A stretch of DNA of 64,000 nt from Acidobacteriota bacterium (GTDB lineage Bacteria; Acidobacteriota; Blastocatellia; UBA7656): contig JBBPIG010000003.1 in the NCBI GenBank assembly GCA_038040445.1, positions 124,001 through 188,000 of the forward strand, given 5' to 3'. Positions 51,412 through 61,082 of the stretch are shown here, piece by piece. The notes under the pieces were generated by a model. The model saw nothing but the letters and a program-made list of their open reading frames with translations, was not told the origin of the DNA and made no database searches. Position numbers and translations under genes: made by a program. Each line of letters begins with the position of its first letter. Within the stretch, counting starts at the first letter, position 1.

Positions 51412-53274
51412 ATGTGCGGAATAGTAGGTTACGTCGGTGATAAGCAAGTCGTCGGAGTAATTCTCGACGGACTCAAGAAGCTCGAATATCGCGGCTACGA
51501 TTCGGCAGGCATCGCGGTGGTGGACGAGAAGGGGCGCCTGACGATTCGCCGCGCCGAAGGCAAACTGCGCAACCTCGAAGAAGCCATTCGATTGAAGCCG
51601 CTCGACGGCACTTACGGAATAGGCCATACGCGATGGGCCACCCACGGGCGGCCCACCGAAGAGAACGCCCATCCTCATCGTGATTGTTCGGGACGAGTGG
51701 TTGTTGTCCATAACGGCATCATAGAGAACTTTCTTCCGCTCAAGCGCAAGCTCCAGTCCGAGGACCACACGTTTGTCACCGAGACCGATACTGAAGTGAT
51801 CGCCCATTTGATTGAGAAGTATCTTAACGAAGGCCAACCGACGCTCGAGGCAAGCGTTCGACGAGCGGTTGCCGATCTGCGCGGCATCTACGCGCTGGCG
51901 ATCATGTCGTCGGACGAGCCCGAGAAGATCGTAGCGGTGCGGCAGGGGCCGCCGATCGTAATCGGACTTGGTCAGAATGAGTATTTCGTGGCGTCCGACG
52001 TTCCGCCGCTGCTGTATCACACGCGCGATGTGTTCTATCTCGGCGACGGTGAAATAGCCGTGCTCACGCGGGACGGCGTGTCGGTTACCGATTTTGAGAA
52101 TAGTCCAGTTTCCCCCGACGTGCAGCGAATTACCTGGGACCCGATCGCAGCGGAGAAGGGTGGATTCAAGCACTACATGTTGAAAGAGATTTACGAGCAA
52201 CCCCGCGCCGTTCGCGACACGATAATCGGCCGGGTCTCTCAGACGACGGGTCGCGTTTATCTGGACGAGATGGAGATCAGCGAAGCCGAGTTCCGCCAGT
52301 TCACGTCGATCAAAGCGATTGCTTGCGGCACGAGCTTGCACGCGGCGATGGCAGGAAAGTATATGCTCGAGGAGCTGGCGCGGATTCCGGTGGAAGTCGA
52401 CTACGCGTCTGAGTTCCGGTATCGCGATCCGATCATCGATGACAAGACTTTGATGATTGCAATCTCTCAATCGGGCGAGACCGCGGATACGCTTGCCGCG
52501 GTGCGCGAGTCGAAGGAGAAGGGCGCCAAGGTACTTTCGATCTGCAACGTGCGGGGATCGATGCTGATGCGCGAGTCGCACGGCACGGTCCTGACCCACG
52601 CCGGCCCCGAGATCGGCGTTGCTTCGACCAAAGCTTTCACCAGCCAGATGACCGTGCTGTACCTGCTGGCGCTTCATCTCGGACAGCAGCGCGGGGTGCT
52701 GACCGGCGAAGAATCGCTTGCGCATGTGCACGCACTCAACGGGCTGCCGGTGAAAATGGAGACGTTGCTTGGCTGCGACGATCAGGTAGAGAAGCTTGCT
52801 CGCGAGTTTCATCGCGCGCAGGATTTTCTTTATCTCGGCCGCGGCATCAACTATCCCATCGCGCTCGAAGGCGCTCTGAAGCTCAAGGAGATTTCCTACA
52901 TTCATGCGGAAGGCTATCCCGCGGGCGAGATGAAACACGGCCCGAACGCGCTGATAGACGAAGAGCTGCCGGTGGTGGTGATCTGTACTCGGGATGAAAC
53001 GAATGAGGCCTCGAAGCTGCGCTACGAAAAGACGCTTTCAAACATGGTAGAGGTGAAGGCGCGCGACGGCGTGGTGATCGCAGTGGTGACCGAGGGCGAC
53101 ACCGAGCCCGGCGAGATAGCCGATCACGTGATCGAGATACCACGAGCGAGCGATTTGATTTCTCCGATACTCTCGGTTGTTCCGCTCCAGTTGCTTGCCT
53201 ACCACATCGGTGTTCGCCGAGGCTGCGACGTCGACCAGCCTCGCAATCTGGCGAAGTCGGTGACGGTGGAGTGA
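51412..53274 (+). CDS. glmS: Glutamine-fructose-6-phosphate aminotransferase
   Basis: 620 aa. N-terminal class II glutaminase with catalytic Cys2 ([12 protein letters not shown]), [16 protein letters not shown], and two SIS isomerase domains ([45 protein letters not shown]), ending [11 protein letters not shown] as usual. First step to UDP-GlcNAc. No glmS ribozyme was recognised in the 41-bp upstream gap; control by the neighbouring YvcK homologue is plausible. Confidence 0.98.
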   Translation: MCGIVGYVGDKQVVGVILDGLKKLEYRGYDSAGIAVVDEKGRLTIRRAEGKLRNLEEAIRLKPLDGTYGIGHTRWATHGRPTEENAHPHRDCSGRVVVVHNGIIENFLPLKRKLQSEDHTFVTETDTEVIAHLIEKYLNEGQPTLEASVRRAVADLRGIYALAIMSSDEPEKIVAVRQGPPIVIGLGQNEYFVASDVPPLLYHTRDVFYLGDGEIAVLTRDGVSVTDFENSPVSPDVQRITWDPIAAEKGGFKHYMLKEIYEQPRAVRDTIIGRVSQTTGRVYLDEMEISEAEFRQFTSIKAIACGTSLHAAMAGKYMLEELARIPVEVDYASEFRYRDPIIDDKTLMIAISQSGETADTLAAVRESKEKGAKVLSICNVRGSMLMRESHGTVLTHAGPEIGVASTKAFTSQMTVLYLLALHLGQQRGVLTGEESLAHVHALNGLPVKMETLLGCDDQVEKLAREFHRAQDFLYLGRGINYPIALEGALKLKEISYIHAEGYPAGEMKHGPNALIDEELPVVVICTRDETNEASKLRYEKTLSNMVEVKARDGVVIAVVTEGDTEPGEIADHVIEIPRASDLISPILSVVPLQLLAYHIGVRRGCDVDQPRNLAKSVTVE

Positions 53275-53276
53275 GC

Positions 53277-53591
53277 ATGATCGAGAGGGATGTTGATTTG
53301 CTTGATGAGTATGACTTCAGCAAGCTCAAGCTACAGCGTGGCAAGTATGCAGGCCGCCCGGTTAATCACAAATTCACTATCAAGCTAAGCTGCGAGAAGG
53401 ACGGAACCTGGTTGGCCGACATACCCGCATTCGACGTGCAGTTCCACGGCAGTACGCGGGACGAGGCGATTTCGAAAGTCCAAGGATTGGCTTTCCGAGT
53501 TTTGGCGGATCGCATTGCAAACGGCAAATCGGTTCTTGGCCCTTCGAGCATTTCGTTTTCAGTGGTTGAGGAGAAGCGAGGTTCCCGTTGA
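53277..53591 (+). CDS. HicB-like protein without intact HicA
   Basis: 104-aa protein whose core (FTIKLSCEKDGTWLADIPAFDVQFHGSTRDEAISKVQGLAFRVLADRI) has the HicB-antitoxin beta-alpha fold (degenerate RNase-H-like). It has no C-terminal DNA-binding domain. ATG 53277 follows GGAG and is only 2 bp from the glmS stop. A HicA toxin is not found; the following stretch has only a stop-interrupted KREIMRHCGFRLIKA that might be a relic. Confidence 0.7.
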   Translation: MIERDVDLLDEYDFSKLKLQRGKYAGRPVNHKFTIKLSCEKDGTWLADIPAFDVQFHGSTRDEAISKVQGLAFRVLADRIANGKSVLGPSSISFSVVEEKRGSR

Positions 53592-54060
53592 AATGGTAGT
53601 CAGGCGCAGAAGCGAGAAATCATGAGGCACTGTGGCTTTCGACTAATCAAGGCGCTTCCCTAGTGTCCCAACGTTTCCACGGTAGCGTCCGTAAGCTGCT
53701 GAAAGTCATTATGTTAAGTGCACTGAGGTGTCAGATCATTGGTTTAACAAGTAAAGGCGATTGGTATTACACTCTCGGTCATTCGAGCCTACCGGATTGA
53801 GATACGACGAACGGCTAGTAATTGACAGGGCAATCAGAGTCTAGATCAAGCAGATCATGAGGAGGATTGGTGATATATTAATGCAGCGATGCACCTGAGC
53901 CTTCCGAAGTCGTTCTCCTATGAATAGCTCCCCGTCTCTCTGAGTTTCTGCGTCCGGCGCGTGCCGCGCCGATCGTGGCATTGAACTCCTAGTAACCCGC
54001 CATTCCACCTGTAGAGATCGTTGAGCTGAGCTGGAGCTGAGCTGAGCTGACCCTTTCATC
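53592..54060. other. Gene-poor region with GAGCT pentamers
   Basis: No convincing gene on either strand over 470 bp. Near 54021-54051 the sequence is an irregular tandem of TGAGC/GAGCT units. The region is AT-richer than its neighbours. Confidence 0.5.
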
Positions 54061-54088
54061 TTGTTAACCCGCTGACTTGCACTATAAT
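54061..54088 (+). promoter_or_regulatory. Predicted promoter of the two-component operon
   Basis: TTGTTA, 16-bp spacer, perfect TATAAT (54083-54088), 37 bp before the histidine kinase ATG. Confidence 0.6.
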
Positions 54089-54125
54089 CTCGTTTCGTAG
54101 CTCTCCCGCGAGTGAGTAGGCACTC

Positions 54126-55886
54126 ATGCAATCGAAGCGATCGCTCAAGCTCCCTCCGCTCAAATTGCACACCAGGACCACTCTCGTCACGTCGGGCGTG
54201 CTCGTAATCGTTTTTGCAGTCATCGCCATTCTTTCTGATCTTGCGATAACCAAAGTGAGCGATCGGCAGGAGAGGGACCAGGCTCAACTGCTGGCCACGC
54301 GCTTGGCGGACACGGTCGAGCATCACATAAAGCGCCAGAAGATTCGGATCGAACGCCGCAAGAAGAGCGCGCAGTTTCAGGAAGAAGCCGAAGCAACAAC
54401 AACCATTCCAGACTGGTCCGATGTTCAAGAGGAAATCGAAGATACGATCGCCAAGACCAATCCGCAGCTAACCGAAGTGAGAGTGTTTCAAAGAGTCGCC
54501 TCTGGCCGGTGGGAAGAACGCATCAGAATCCCAGTCGACGCCGGTTCTCTGCCGGCCGATGAAGAGAAAGCCGCTTCGCAGCAAATCAACACATCCAAGG
54601 TTGTTTCGGTCCGGCAAGAAGGCACCAACAAATTGATCACCGCCACCGCCGGGGTCAATGTGCTCGACGCAGGCGGCCCGACACATTTTGGGACCGTTAA
54701 CGTGTTGCTTACCTTCGACGAGAGCCGCAGCTCGGCCGCGGAGCTTCGCCGTTTGATGTGGCCGTTGATGCTGCTCGCGATTATCTCGATTACGTTGATG
54801 ACCTACTTCCTTTTTAAGCACATGGTCTACAAGCCGATCGACAGTCTGCTGCTGGCGATGTCCAAGGCCGAGGCAGGCGATCTGGAAGCCGAGGTTGAGT
54901 CGACCGCGCCTGATGAAATCGGGCTGCTGACTTCGCGGTTCAATCGAATGCTCGGCCGCATTCGGCAGATGACTCAACAGCTCAACCTGGAGCAGCGCCG
55001 GCTCGAGGACCGGGTTCACGAAGCCACCGGGGAGATTGCCGAGCGCAAGGAGCAGCTTGAGGAAGCAAACCTTCGATTGTTCGAAATGCAGCGGCAGTTG
55101 ACTCAACTCGAACGACTCGCCGCGGCAGGTCAACTCGCCGCACAGTTTGCTCACGAAGTCGGCACCCCGCTCAATCTGATATCGGGTCACGTTCAGTTGC
55201 TTCGCGCGCGCGCGCGCGACGAACGGGTGATGCAGCGGCTCGATATTATCGCCGGTCAGATCGACAGGATTACAACCATAGTCCGTTCCATGCTTGATTC
55301 GACACGCAGACCCGTCCCCCGGCTCGAGCCTGCAGACATCAACTCACTGCTGGCTCAAATACTCGATGCAACGCAGCCGACGTTGGTGGCGCGCAACGTC
55401 GAGCTTCAGACTGAGATTGGCGAGCGCCTTCCTCCGATCCAGGCCGATGCGGATCAGTTGCAACAGGTCTTTCTCAATTTGATCAACAACAGTCTCGATG
55501 CGATGCCGCTTGGTGGAAAGCTGCGAGTGTCAACCTGCCTCGATGGCGATTCGGTGGCAATCGTGTTGGCTGATAGCGGCGAAGGAATCGCCGAGGATCA
55601 GATCGATCTGATCTTCGACCCTCTGTTTTCAACCAAACGCGGGCGGGGCACCGGTCTCGGGCTGACGATCGTAAAGCAGATAATCTCCGAGCACAACGGA
55701 GAAGTCGAAGTCGAAAGCGATCCCGGTCGAGAGACGACGGTTCGAATCAGGCTGCCGCTTGATGCGGCGAAACTCCGCGTGCCCGGCGAAGCCGCCGAGG
55801 CCTCGGACGGGAACGGGTCATCGAGCGGTGAAGACCTCGAATTAGTGACGCTTACGGTGAAAGACTCCGCAGTGGTGGATAAATGA
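54126..55886 (+). CDS. Membrane sensor histidine kinase
   Basis: 586 aa. TM1 (TTLVTSGVLVIVFAVIAIL, about 18-36), periplasmic sensor (about 40-210), TM2 (LMWPLMLLAIISITLMTYFLF, about 218-238), HAMP (about 240-290), coiled coil, HisKA with phospho-His in FAHEVGTPLNLISGH (about 340), HATPase with NLINNSLDAM, DSGEGI, GTGLGLTIVKQII. It resembles NtrB/AtoS-type partners of sigma-54 regulators. Its stop overlaps the next gene by 4 bp. The sensed signal is unknown. Confidence 0.95.
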   Translation: MQSKRSLKLPPLKLHTRTTLVTSGVLVIVFAVIAILSDLAITKVSDRQERDQAQLLATRLADTVEHHIKRQKIRIERRKKSAQFQEEAEATTTIPDWSDVQEEIEDTIAKTNPQLTEVRVFQRVASGRWEERIRIPVDAGSLPADEEKAASQQINTSKVVSVRQEGTNKLITATAGVNVLDAGGPTHFGTVNVLLTFDESRSSAAELRRLMWPLMLLAIISITLMTYFLFKHMVYKPIDSLLLAMSKAEAGDLEAEVESTAPDEIGLLTSRFNRMLGRIRQMTQQLNLEQRRLEDRVHEATGEIAERKEQLEEANLRLFEMQRQLTQLERLAAAGQLAAQFAHEVGTPLNLISGHVQLLRARARDERVMQRLDIIAGQIDRITTIVRSMLDSTRRPVPRLEPADINSLLAQILDATQPTLVARNVELQTEIGERLPPIQADADQLQQVFLNLINNSLDAMPLGGKLRVSTCLDGDSVAIVLADSGEGIAEDQIDLIFDPLFSTKRGRGTGLGLTIVKQIISEHNGEVEVESDPGRETTVRIRLPLDAAKLRVPGEAAEASDGNGSSSGEDLELVTLTVKDSAVVDK

Positions 55887-57253
55887 AACGGATCCTTGTG
55901 ATAGACGATGATCTCGAGACGTGCAACTTCCTCACCGAGATTTTCGCTGAAGAAGGTTGGGAGGTCGCCTCGAGCCAGAGTGCGGAAGGGGCTCGAGACG
56001 CAGTCGAGCAGAGTCACTTCGACTTGATCGTCAGCGACATCAACCTTGGCGCCCGCACCTCCGGCATAGCTTTGCTCAAGGAGTTCAAAGCGATCTCCTC
56101 AGATTCCGAAGTCATCTTGATCAGCGGTTTCGGGACGCTCGAAACGGCCGTCGAAGCGGTCCGCGAGGGCGCGTTCGACTACGTAAGCAAACCGTTCAAC
56201 GTGAATGAAGTTATCGCGACCGCCCGCCGTGCGCTCAAGGGTCGAGACGCGGGCGCGCCCGCGGCCGTGTTGCTCAAAGAGCACAGCGAGGCTTCCGGTC
56301 TGGTCGGTCACAGTCACAAGATGATCGAGCTATACAAAGAGATTGCGCTCGTGGCGCCCTCGCGCTCGACGGTGTTGATAAGCGGCGAATCCGGGACGGG
56401 AAAGGAACTGGTAGCGCGCGCGATGCACCGTAACAGTCCGAGAGCCCACAGCGCGTTCGTAGCGGTCAACTGCGGAGCTATCACCGAGACGCTGCTCGAG
56501 TCTGAGTTGTTCGGGCACGTCAAAGGCAGTTTCACCGGCGCGACTTCCGATAAACGCGGGCTGTTCGAAGAAGCAAACAACGGAACCATTTTTTTGGACG
56601 AGATCGGCGAGACGAGTCTGTCCGTGCAAGTAAAGTTGCTACGGGTCCTGCAGGAAGGCGAGATGCGCAGAGTGGGAAGTGCCCGTCCGGTTCGCGTTGA
56701 CGTGCGCGTGCTGGCTGCCACGAACCGCGATCTCGAGCGCGAGGTCAAAGAAGGCCGATTCAGAGAAGACCTTTACTATCGCTTGAGTGTCGTCGCACTG
56801 TGCGTGCCTCCGTTGCGTGAACGGACTGAAGACTTGCCGCTGTTGGCGGCGAACGCCCTCAGACAAGCGCGAGAAGCGGGCGCGCGAGCAACCACCATTT
56901 CGGAAGAAGCTCTTGCCGTGCTGAATCAGTACGAATGGCCGGGCAACGTGCGAGAGCTCGAGAACACGATCGCACACGCCGCGCTTTACGCTCGCGGAAA
57001 CGTGATAACGCCTGAGGACTTGCCAGCGAAGGTTCGGAAGCAAGCTCGAACGCTGCCGCCCGAGAACAAGACTCAGGCGATGTTCAGCGACCTGCCTTCA
57101 CTTGATGAACTCGAGCGACGTTACATCATTCACGTGCTGCAGAACGTTGGCGGAAGCCGGACTCGCGCGGCGGAGGTGCTGGGCATAGACCGCCGCACTC
57201 TGTATCGAATGGCCGAGCGGTTCGGAATCAACCTGAAGGAAAGCGCGGAGTAG
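55883..57253 (+). CDS. Sigma-54-dependent response regulator (NtrC family)
   Basis: 456 aa. Receiver domain (about 1-120; Asp pair at 9-10, phospho-Asp in LIVSDINLGARTSG), AAA+ sigma-54 activator domain (about 145-385; GESGTGKEL Walker A, GSFTGA in place of the canonical GAFTGA loop, GTIFLDEIGE Walker B) and C-terminal FIS-type HTH (RTRAAEVLGIDRRTLYRM). The Ser for Ala change in the sigma-54-contact loop is unusual but seen in some members. Cognate of the kinase upstream. Its TAG stop lies in the first arm of a palindromic repeat. Confidence 0.96.
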   Translation: MKRILVIDDDLETCNFLTEIFAEEGWEVASSQSAEGARDAVEQSHFDLIVSDINLGARTSGIALLKEFKAISSDSEVILISGFGTLETAVEAVREGAFDYVSKPFNVNEVIATARRALKGRDAGAPAAVLLKEHSEASGLVGHSHKMIELYKEIALVAPSRSTVLISGESGTGKELVARAMHRNSPRAHSAFVAVNCGAITETLLESELFGHVKGSFTGATSDKRGLFEEANNGTIFLDEIGETSLSVQVKLLRVLQEGEMRRVGSARPVRVDVRVLAATNRDLEREVKEGRFREDLYYRLSVVALCVPPLRERTEDLPLLAANALRQAREAGARATTISEEALAVLNQYEWPGNVRELENTIAHAALYARGNVITPEDLPAKVRKQARTLPPENKTQAMFSDLPSLDELERRYIIHVLQNVGGSRTRAAEVLGIDRRTLYRMAERFGINLKESAE

Positions 57254-57359
57254 CGCAGACTTTAGTCTGTGTGACTGGCTTAGCGGAGAGTAGCATACAC
57301 CTAGTTTGTATTGGTGGTGCGCATAGAGCGACACAATTACAGACTAGAGTCTGTGCTAC
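57250..57359. repeat. Inverted repeat (GTAGCGCA family, AGACTTTAGTCT core)
   Basis: Arms 57250-57269 and 57340-57359 pair over 20 bp with two mismatches (AGACTTTAGTCT versus AGACTAGAGTCT). The outer GTAGCGCA end is shared with 26032-26120, and the TAG in it is the response-regulator stop codon. A single arm also occurs near 12685-12702 and at the left window edge. Confidence 0.85.
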
Positions 57360-57596
57360 TTTGAGGCTCTTTTGTTTGTCGCCGGCAAAACGGCCACAGC
57401 AAAACCCTTTCTGTGCTGCTCTCAAACTCTGACGACTCGCATATCAAAGCGACTTGAACTTGGACTTAACCGAAGAGCCTCCAAGCAAGAGGGCAGGAAC
57501 GCGCCTTGCACCTGAGCAATGACGACTTGCCCGACGACAATAGCGTAACCTTAGGTGTATCGGTCCGCGGCAAGAAAAATCTACGGAGGACAATTG
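57360..57596. other. Intergenic region before small exported gene
   Basis: No gene seen. It ends with the ribosome-binding site GGAGGA about 7 nt before ATG 57597. Confidence 0.5.
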
Positions 57597-57827
57597 ATGA
57601 AAAGGATCCTTATCAGTTTTGCTTTAGCATTAGCTCTTGCCGGGACATCCGCGTTGGCGGCTCAGAACAAAAACAAACCGGCCCCAAAGCCGGCGGCGGC
57701 GGCAACTAGCACGGGAACGATGAGGAAGACTCCCGCCAAGAAGCATCACAAGAAGCGCCACCACAAAAAGCCGGCGACCTCAACCTCGGGCGGCAGCATG
57801 ACCAAGAACGCTAACAAGAAGAAGTAG
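57597..57827 (+). CDS. Small secreted Lys/His-rich protein
   Basis: 76 aa: signal peptide MKRILISFALALALAGTSAL-A, then a low-complexity mature part rich in Lys, Ala, Thr and His (KKHHKKRHHKKPATSTSGGS). Strong GGAGGA ribosome-binding site. Possible periplasmic polycation or metal binder; function unknown. Confidence 0.75.
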   Translation: MKRILISFALALALAGTSALAAQNKNKPAPKPAAAATSTGTMRKTPAKKHHKKRHHKKPATSTSGGSMTKNANKKK

Positions 57828-58007
57828 TCTCGTAAGAGCACGCTCATTACTTGCGTAGCGGGTTGGCGCCGTTGCTGACCCGCTCACGTCTTTCTGATCC
57901 CTCTCGACCCGTCGGAGGTGAAGATGGAATGGAACGGGTATTGTCGCTGAGTCCGACACGCAACGGGACGCCGGTCAGCGGACAGAAAACCACGCTGGAG
58001 TAAGGTC

Positions 58008-58403
58008 GTGAATCAACTGGCGCGAATCCTGACCGTTATTCTCATCGTCTTTGCTTTGTCGAGCTTTCTCGTTTACAGGCTTCGGCTCGGCAGCACTATG
58101 CGTCCATCGCGGCAGAGTCAGTCCGCGCCTCACCTGGTAGAAGAGACGAAAACCGTAGAAGGACAAATCCAGGCGGTTGATCCCAGCGCCGGGACTTTGA
58201 CTTTGGTAAACGACTATGAAGAGATGATGCTCGCCTTCGACGAAAGAACCGCGATTCTAGAGTCGGGCCACGCTATCCAACCCGGTTCAATAACCTCCGG
58301 CACTTCTGCGACGGTCAAGTACACGCAAAGGGGAGCCAAGAAGTGGGCTCGAAGAATTGAACTGGTTCCAGCCGAACCGCCGGATACATCCGAGTCGTAT
58401 TGA
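58008..58403 (+). CDS. Small membrane-anchored protein
   Basis: 131 aa, GTG start after GGAGTAAGGTC. One N-terminal helix (ILTVILIVFALSSFLVYRL), then a small beta domain: KTVEGQIQAVDPSAGTLTLV and SGTSATVKYTQRGAKKWARRIEL, like DUF5666-type OB-like domains of exported proteins. Role unknown. Confidence 0.65.
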   Translation: MNQLARILTVILIVFALSSFLVYRLRLGSTMRPSRQSQSAPHLVEETKTVEGQIQAVDPSAGTLTLVNDYEEMMLAFDERTAILESGHAIQPGSITSGTSATVKYTQRGAKKWARRIELVPAEPPDTSESY

Positions 58404-58631
58404 GTCTCCCGATTTACTCCTCAACGGAGAGAGTACAACACCCCTCAAATCCATTGTGAGATGATTGCCGTGCTCGCCTGCCCACGCTCGGTCCTGTCTA
58501 CGAATCACATAAGGCCTGTTTATCCGACTCCCGACAGTTGACCGTCATATGGGGAAAAATCGTGGCCGGGATTTCTCGTGTAGAGGATTTTCTTGTCGCC
58601 ATCCTTTCCTGATGGTGCTAATCTACCGGCC

Positions 58632-59435
58632 ATGTCACGAACAATGTCACGAACAATCTCACTGTACGCGGCGGTCTTGATGGTGGCCGGCTCATTCGCG
58701 CCGAACGCGGCGGCTCAAGCTTCTCAGCCGATCTACCTTCAGTACGACGGCTACGTGAAGAACAAAGACGGCACCTACACCTTATCGTTCGGATACTTCA
58801 ACATGAATCATGTCGACGTGAGAATCCAGCCCGGCGAAGGCAACAGTTTCCTACCCGGTCCGGCCGATCGAAACCAGCCGCTGCTGTTTCTAAAAGGCCG
58901 GCATCGATTCGCTTGCAGCATCGTGGTCTCGGCCGATTTCGATGGCAAACTCCAGTGGGCCGTGCGTTTCGCCGGAAAGGCTTTCACCACGACCGCAAAG
59001 ACGCTTGATCCACTTTATGAACTTGAGCTGGCCAGCGAGAAGCGGGCCACGAGTGGTCTCGACCTGGCAAAGGCGCCGAAGGGCGTCTGCGTCAACCGCG
59101 CGCCGGCTATTCAGGTGATCAATCCGCGCGCGGACGTCAATGCCGGCGCCGACACGTTGGCGGCCACGTCCTTCGCCACTCCCCTGGATCAGGAGGTCTC
59201 GCTGAGCGGCAGCGTTGAAGACGATGGGCTGCCGAGAGAGAGCAAGCTGACGGTCTCGTGGAGGAAGATCAGTGGACCCGGTACGGTTACGTTTTCCGAC
59301 TCGAGCCGGCCGGTCACGCGCGTACGTTTCAGCGAGGCGGGGGCTTACGAGTTGGAGCTGTCCGCCACGGACACGGAGCACTCCAACAGCGTGAAGATCA
59401 AAGTGACGGTTAGTCCCGCGGGCGAGAAGAAGTAA
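58632..59435 (+). CDS. Secreted protein with C-terminal PKD/Ig-like domain
   Basis: 267 aa. Signal peptide (about 1-29, PNAAAQA), an N-terminal domain starting IYLQYDGYVKNKDGTYTLSFGYFNMN, and a C-terminal PKD/REJ-type domain (LDQEVSLSGSVEDDGLP, TVSWRKISGPGTVTF, TRVRFSEAGAYELELSATD). Two Cys may form a disulfide. In other soil bacteria this layout sits near cytochrome c/copper proteins; here it is convergent with one. Confidence 0.75.
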   Translation: MSRTMSRTISLYAAVLMVAGSFAPNAAAQASQPIYLQYDGYVKNKDGTYTLSFGYFNMNHVDVRIQPGEGNSFLPGPADRNQPLLFLKGRHRFACSIVVSADFDGKLQWAVRFAGKAFTTTAKTLDPLYELELASEKRATSGLDLAKAPKGVCVNRAPAIQVINPRADVNAGADTLAATSFATPLDQEVSLSGSVEDDGLPRESKLTVSWRKISGPGTVTFSDSSRPVTRVRFSEAGAYELELSATDTEHSNSVKIKVTVSPAGEKK

Positions 59436-59554
59436 CGCCGGACAAACGCTCCGAAAAGTGGATAACGGACATTTTCCATTTTCGATTTGTTGTTGGTCAT
59501 TGATCTCGGAACCACCCGGAGCAATGATAAATTAAAAATGGAAAATGGAATACT

Positions 59555-59599
59555 GAAAAACACGAAGAGGAGAGACCCTCGCAAAGGACCTCTCCTCTT
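59555..59599 (-). terminator. Terminator of the cytochrome c-PHM gene
   Basis: AAGAGGAGAG pairs with CTCTCCTCTT (10 bp) around a 15-nt loop; on the minus strand it is followed by CGTGTTTTTC. It lies 31 bp after the stop of the minus-strand gene. An AT-rich inverted repeat of ATTTTCCATTTT lies just upstream (about 59471-59548). Confidence 0.7.
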
Positions 59600-59629
59600 A
59601 ATAGTGTTCGCCGCCCACGCGGTACCCTG

Positions 59630-60982
59630 TTACTGCGGGTTTCCGCTCGCCGTAGCTGTTTCTCTCGCCTTGCCGCCCTTCTGCTTTTGTAGTTCCGCGA
59701 ATTCCTGATCGGTGATGTAGTAGAAGTCAAGCCAGCCGATATTCATCTCATCAACCGTCCGGTCGCCCCAACCGATGAAGGCCGTCGGATCAGGATTCTC
59801 TTTGTTGCCGGGCGAGTTGTCGTGATACGCCGTCATGTGGAGGACGGTGCCCTTGGCAAGCGTCGGGGGGGTCTTGTAGGGATAGGTGATCTGCCAGGTC
59901 CACACGAAGTGCGCGACATCGGTCAGCAACTGCACCTCGCCCGTCGGAAGAATCGCCTCGAGCGTCATCCGCTTTCCGCGATAGTGCATATGCGGCTGGA
60001 AGCTGACGAGCCTCGCGGGTTCCTCTAGCCGAAAGTAAGCATCACTTCGAGCGTTAGCTTCCCCTGGCGGTATCGCCAACGTCGATGGGGATGAGATGCC
60101 TTTTGTCGAGATCAAGTACTTCGGGGTGTAGCCCTTCGGAAAGAACTTGAATCCGATCTTCGCGTGTTCGTTGACGTCCTTCTCGCCGTTGGGGTGATAG
60201 TGGAAGCTAAAGCGGAGCTTCCCCCCTGCCTTCAACATCTTCGCAGTGCCGTTGGTGAAGATGTCTCCGTCGTTACCCCTCGCATACTCTGTGAGGAGAG
60301 AACTGTTGTTCGGCCGCCCGCCAGTGCCCGGGCCCCGTCGCGCTTCGCCGAGCACAACGCCGGTGGCGGGTTCGCTCTGAATTGCATAGATGAGGACATG
60401 GTGAAGGACCTTCGGGTCCTCTGGGATCACCTGGATCCATTTGACGTAGCGGTCCTCGGTGAGCCCCGTTGGAACATCCACCTTGGGGTACTGATCCGCG
60501 GCAAATGCCGGAACGTTGAATCCCGAACTTGTCACCACCAGGTCCGGTTCTTCGCCGAACACCCACGTGTTAGCAGCCGGGAACACGCGCGGCGGAGGCG
60601 CATCCTTCGGATCGCCTTTCGGCGCGCCGCTGTCCACCCACTTGGCGATGGTGGCGATCTGCGCGTCGCTCAGCGAAGGATCGGGATCGTACTCGCCGAC
60701 GGTGCGGTCGATATGCCACGGCGGCATGTACCGAGTGACGACCTTCTCCTTGATCGAGCGAGCCCACGGCCGGGCGTCCTCGTAGGTCAGGAGCGACATC
60801 GGCGCCATGGTTCCGGCCCGATGACATTCCTGACATGACTTCTGGAGGATCGGAAGGATGTCCTTGGTGAAGGTCGGTTTCGCGGGAACCGCACCCTCGT
60901 TTGAATCAGCGGCAGCAGGAATCGCGATGGCTGCAGCGAGTGCAAACGCCGCGACGGCTACGAGCTTCCACGTGGATTTCAT
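59630..60982 (-). CDS. Cytochrome c-PHM-like copper monooxygenase protein
   Basis: 450 aa, exported (signal peptide about 1-25). A haem c site Cys50-x2-Cys53-His54 lies in an N-terminal cytochrome domain; then a PHM-like (copper type II, ascorbate-dependent monooxygenase) region with possible ligands His194-His195, His261/His263, His331-Met-His333 and Met413, the pattern of the CuH and CuM sites of peptidylglycine hydroxylating monooxygenase. Such fusions occur in Acidobacteria and Planctomycetes; no substrate is established. Its neighbours on the same strand include a PAL-like propeller, the enzyme that acts after PHM in animals. Confidence 0.85.
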   Translation of the reverse strand: MKSTWKLVAVAAFALAAAIAIPAAADSNEGAVPAKPTFTKDILPILQKSCQECHRAGTMAPMSLLTYEDARPWARSIKEKVVTRYMPPWHIDRTVGEYDPDPSLSDAQIATIAKWVDSGAPKGDPKDAPPPRVFPAANTWVFGEEPDLVVTSSGFNVPAFAADQYPKVDVPTGLTEDRYVKWIQVIPEDPKVLHHVLIYAIQSEPATGVVLGEARRGPGTGGRPNNSSLLTEYARGNDGDIFTNGTAKMLKAGGKLRFSFHYHPNGEKDVNEHAKIGFKFFPKGYTPKYLISTKGISSPSTLAIPPGEANARSDAYFRLEEPARLVSFQPHMHYRGKRMTLEAILPTGEVQLLTDVAHFVWTWQITYPYKTPPTLAKGTVLHMTAYHDNSPGNKENPDPTAFIGWGDRTVDEMNIGWLDFYYITDQEFAELQKQKGGKARETATASGNPQ

Positions 60983-61082
60983 ACCAGACTCCTCCTTGGG
61001 TGTCTGAGCCTTGTTGACCTAACGCCCAATGTAGCACCAAGAGGCTAGGAAGTCTAACAGTTTCTGGTCTTTTCATTGATTA

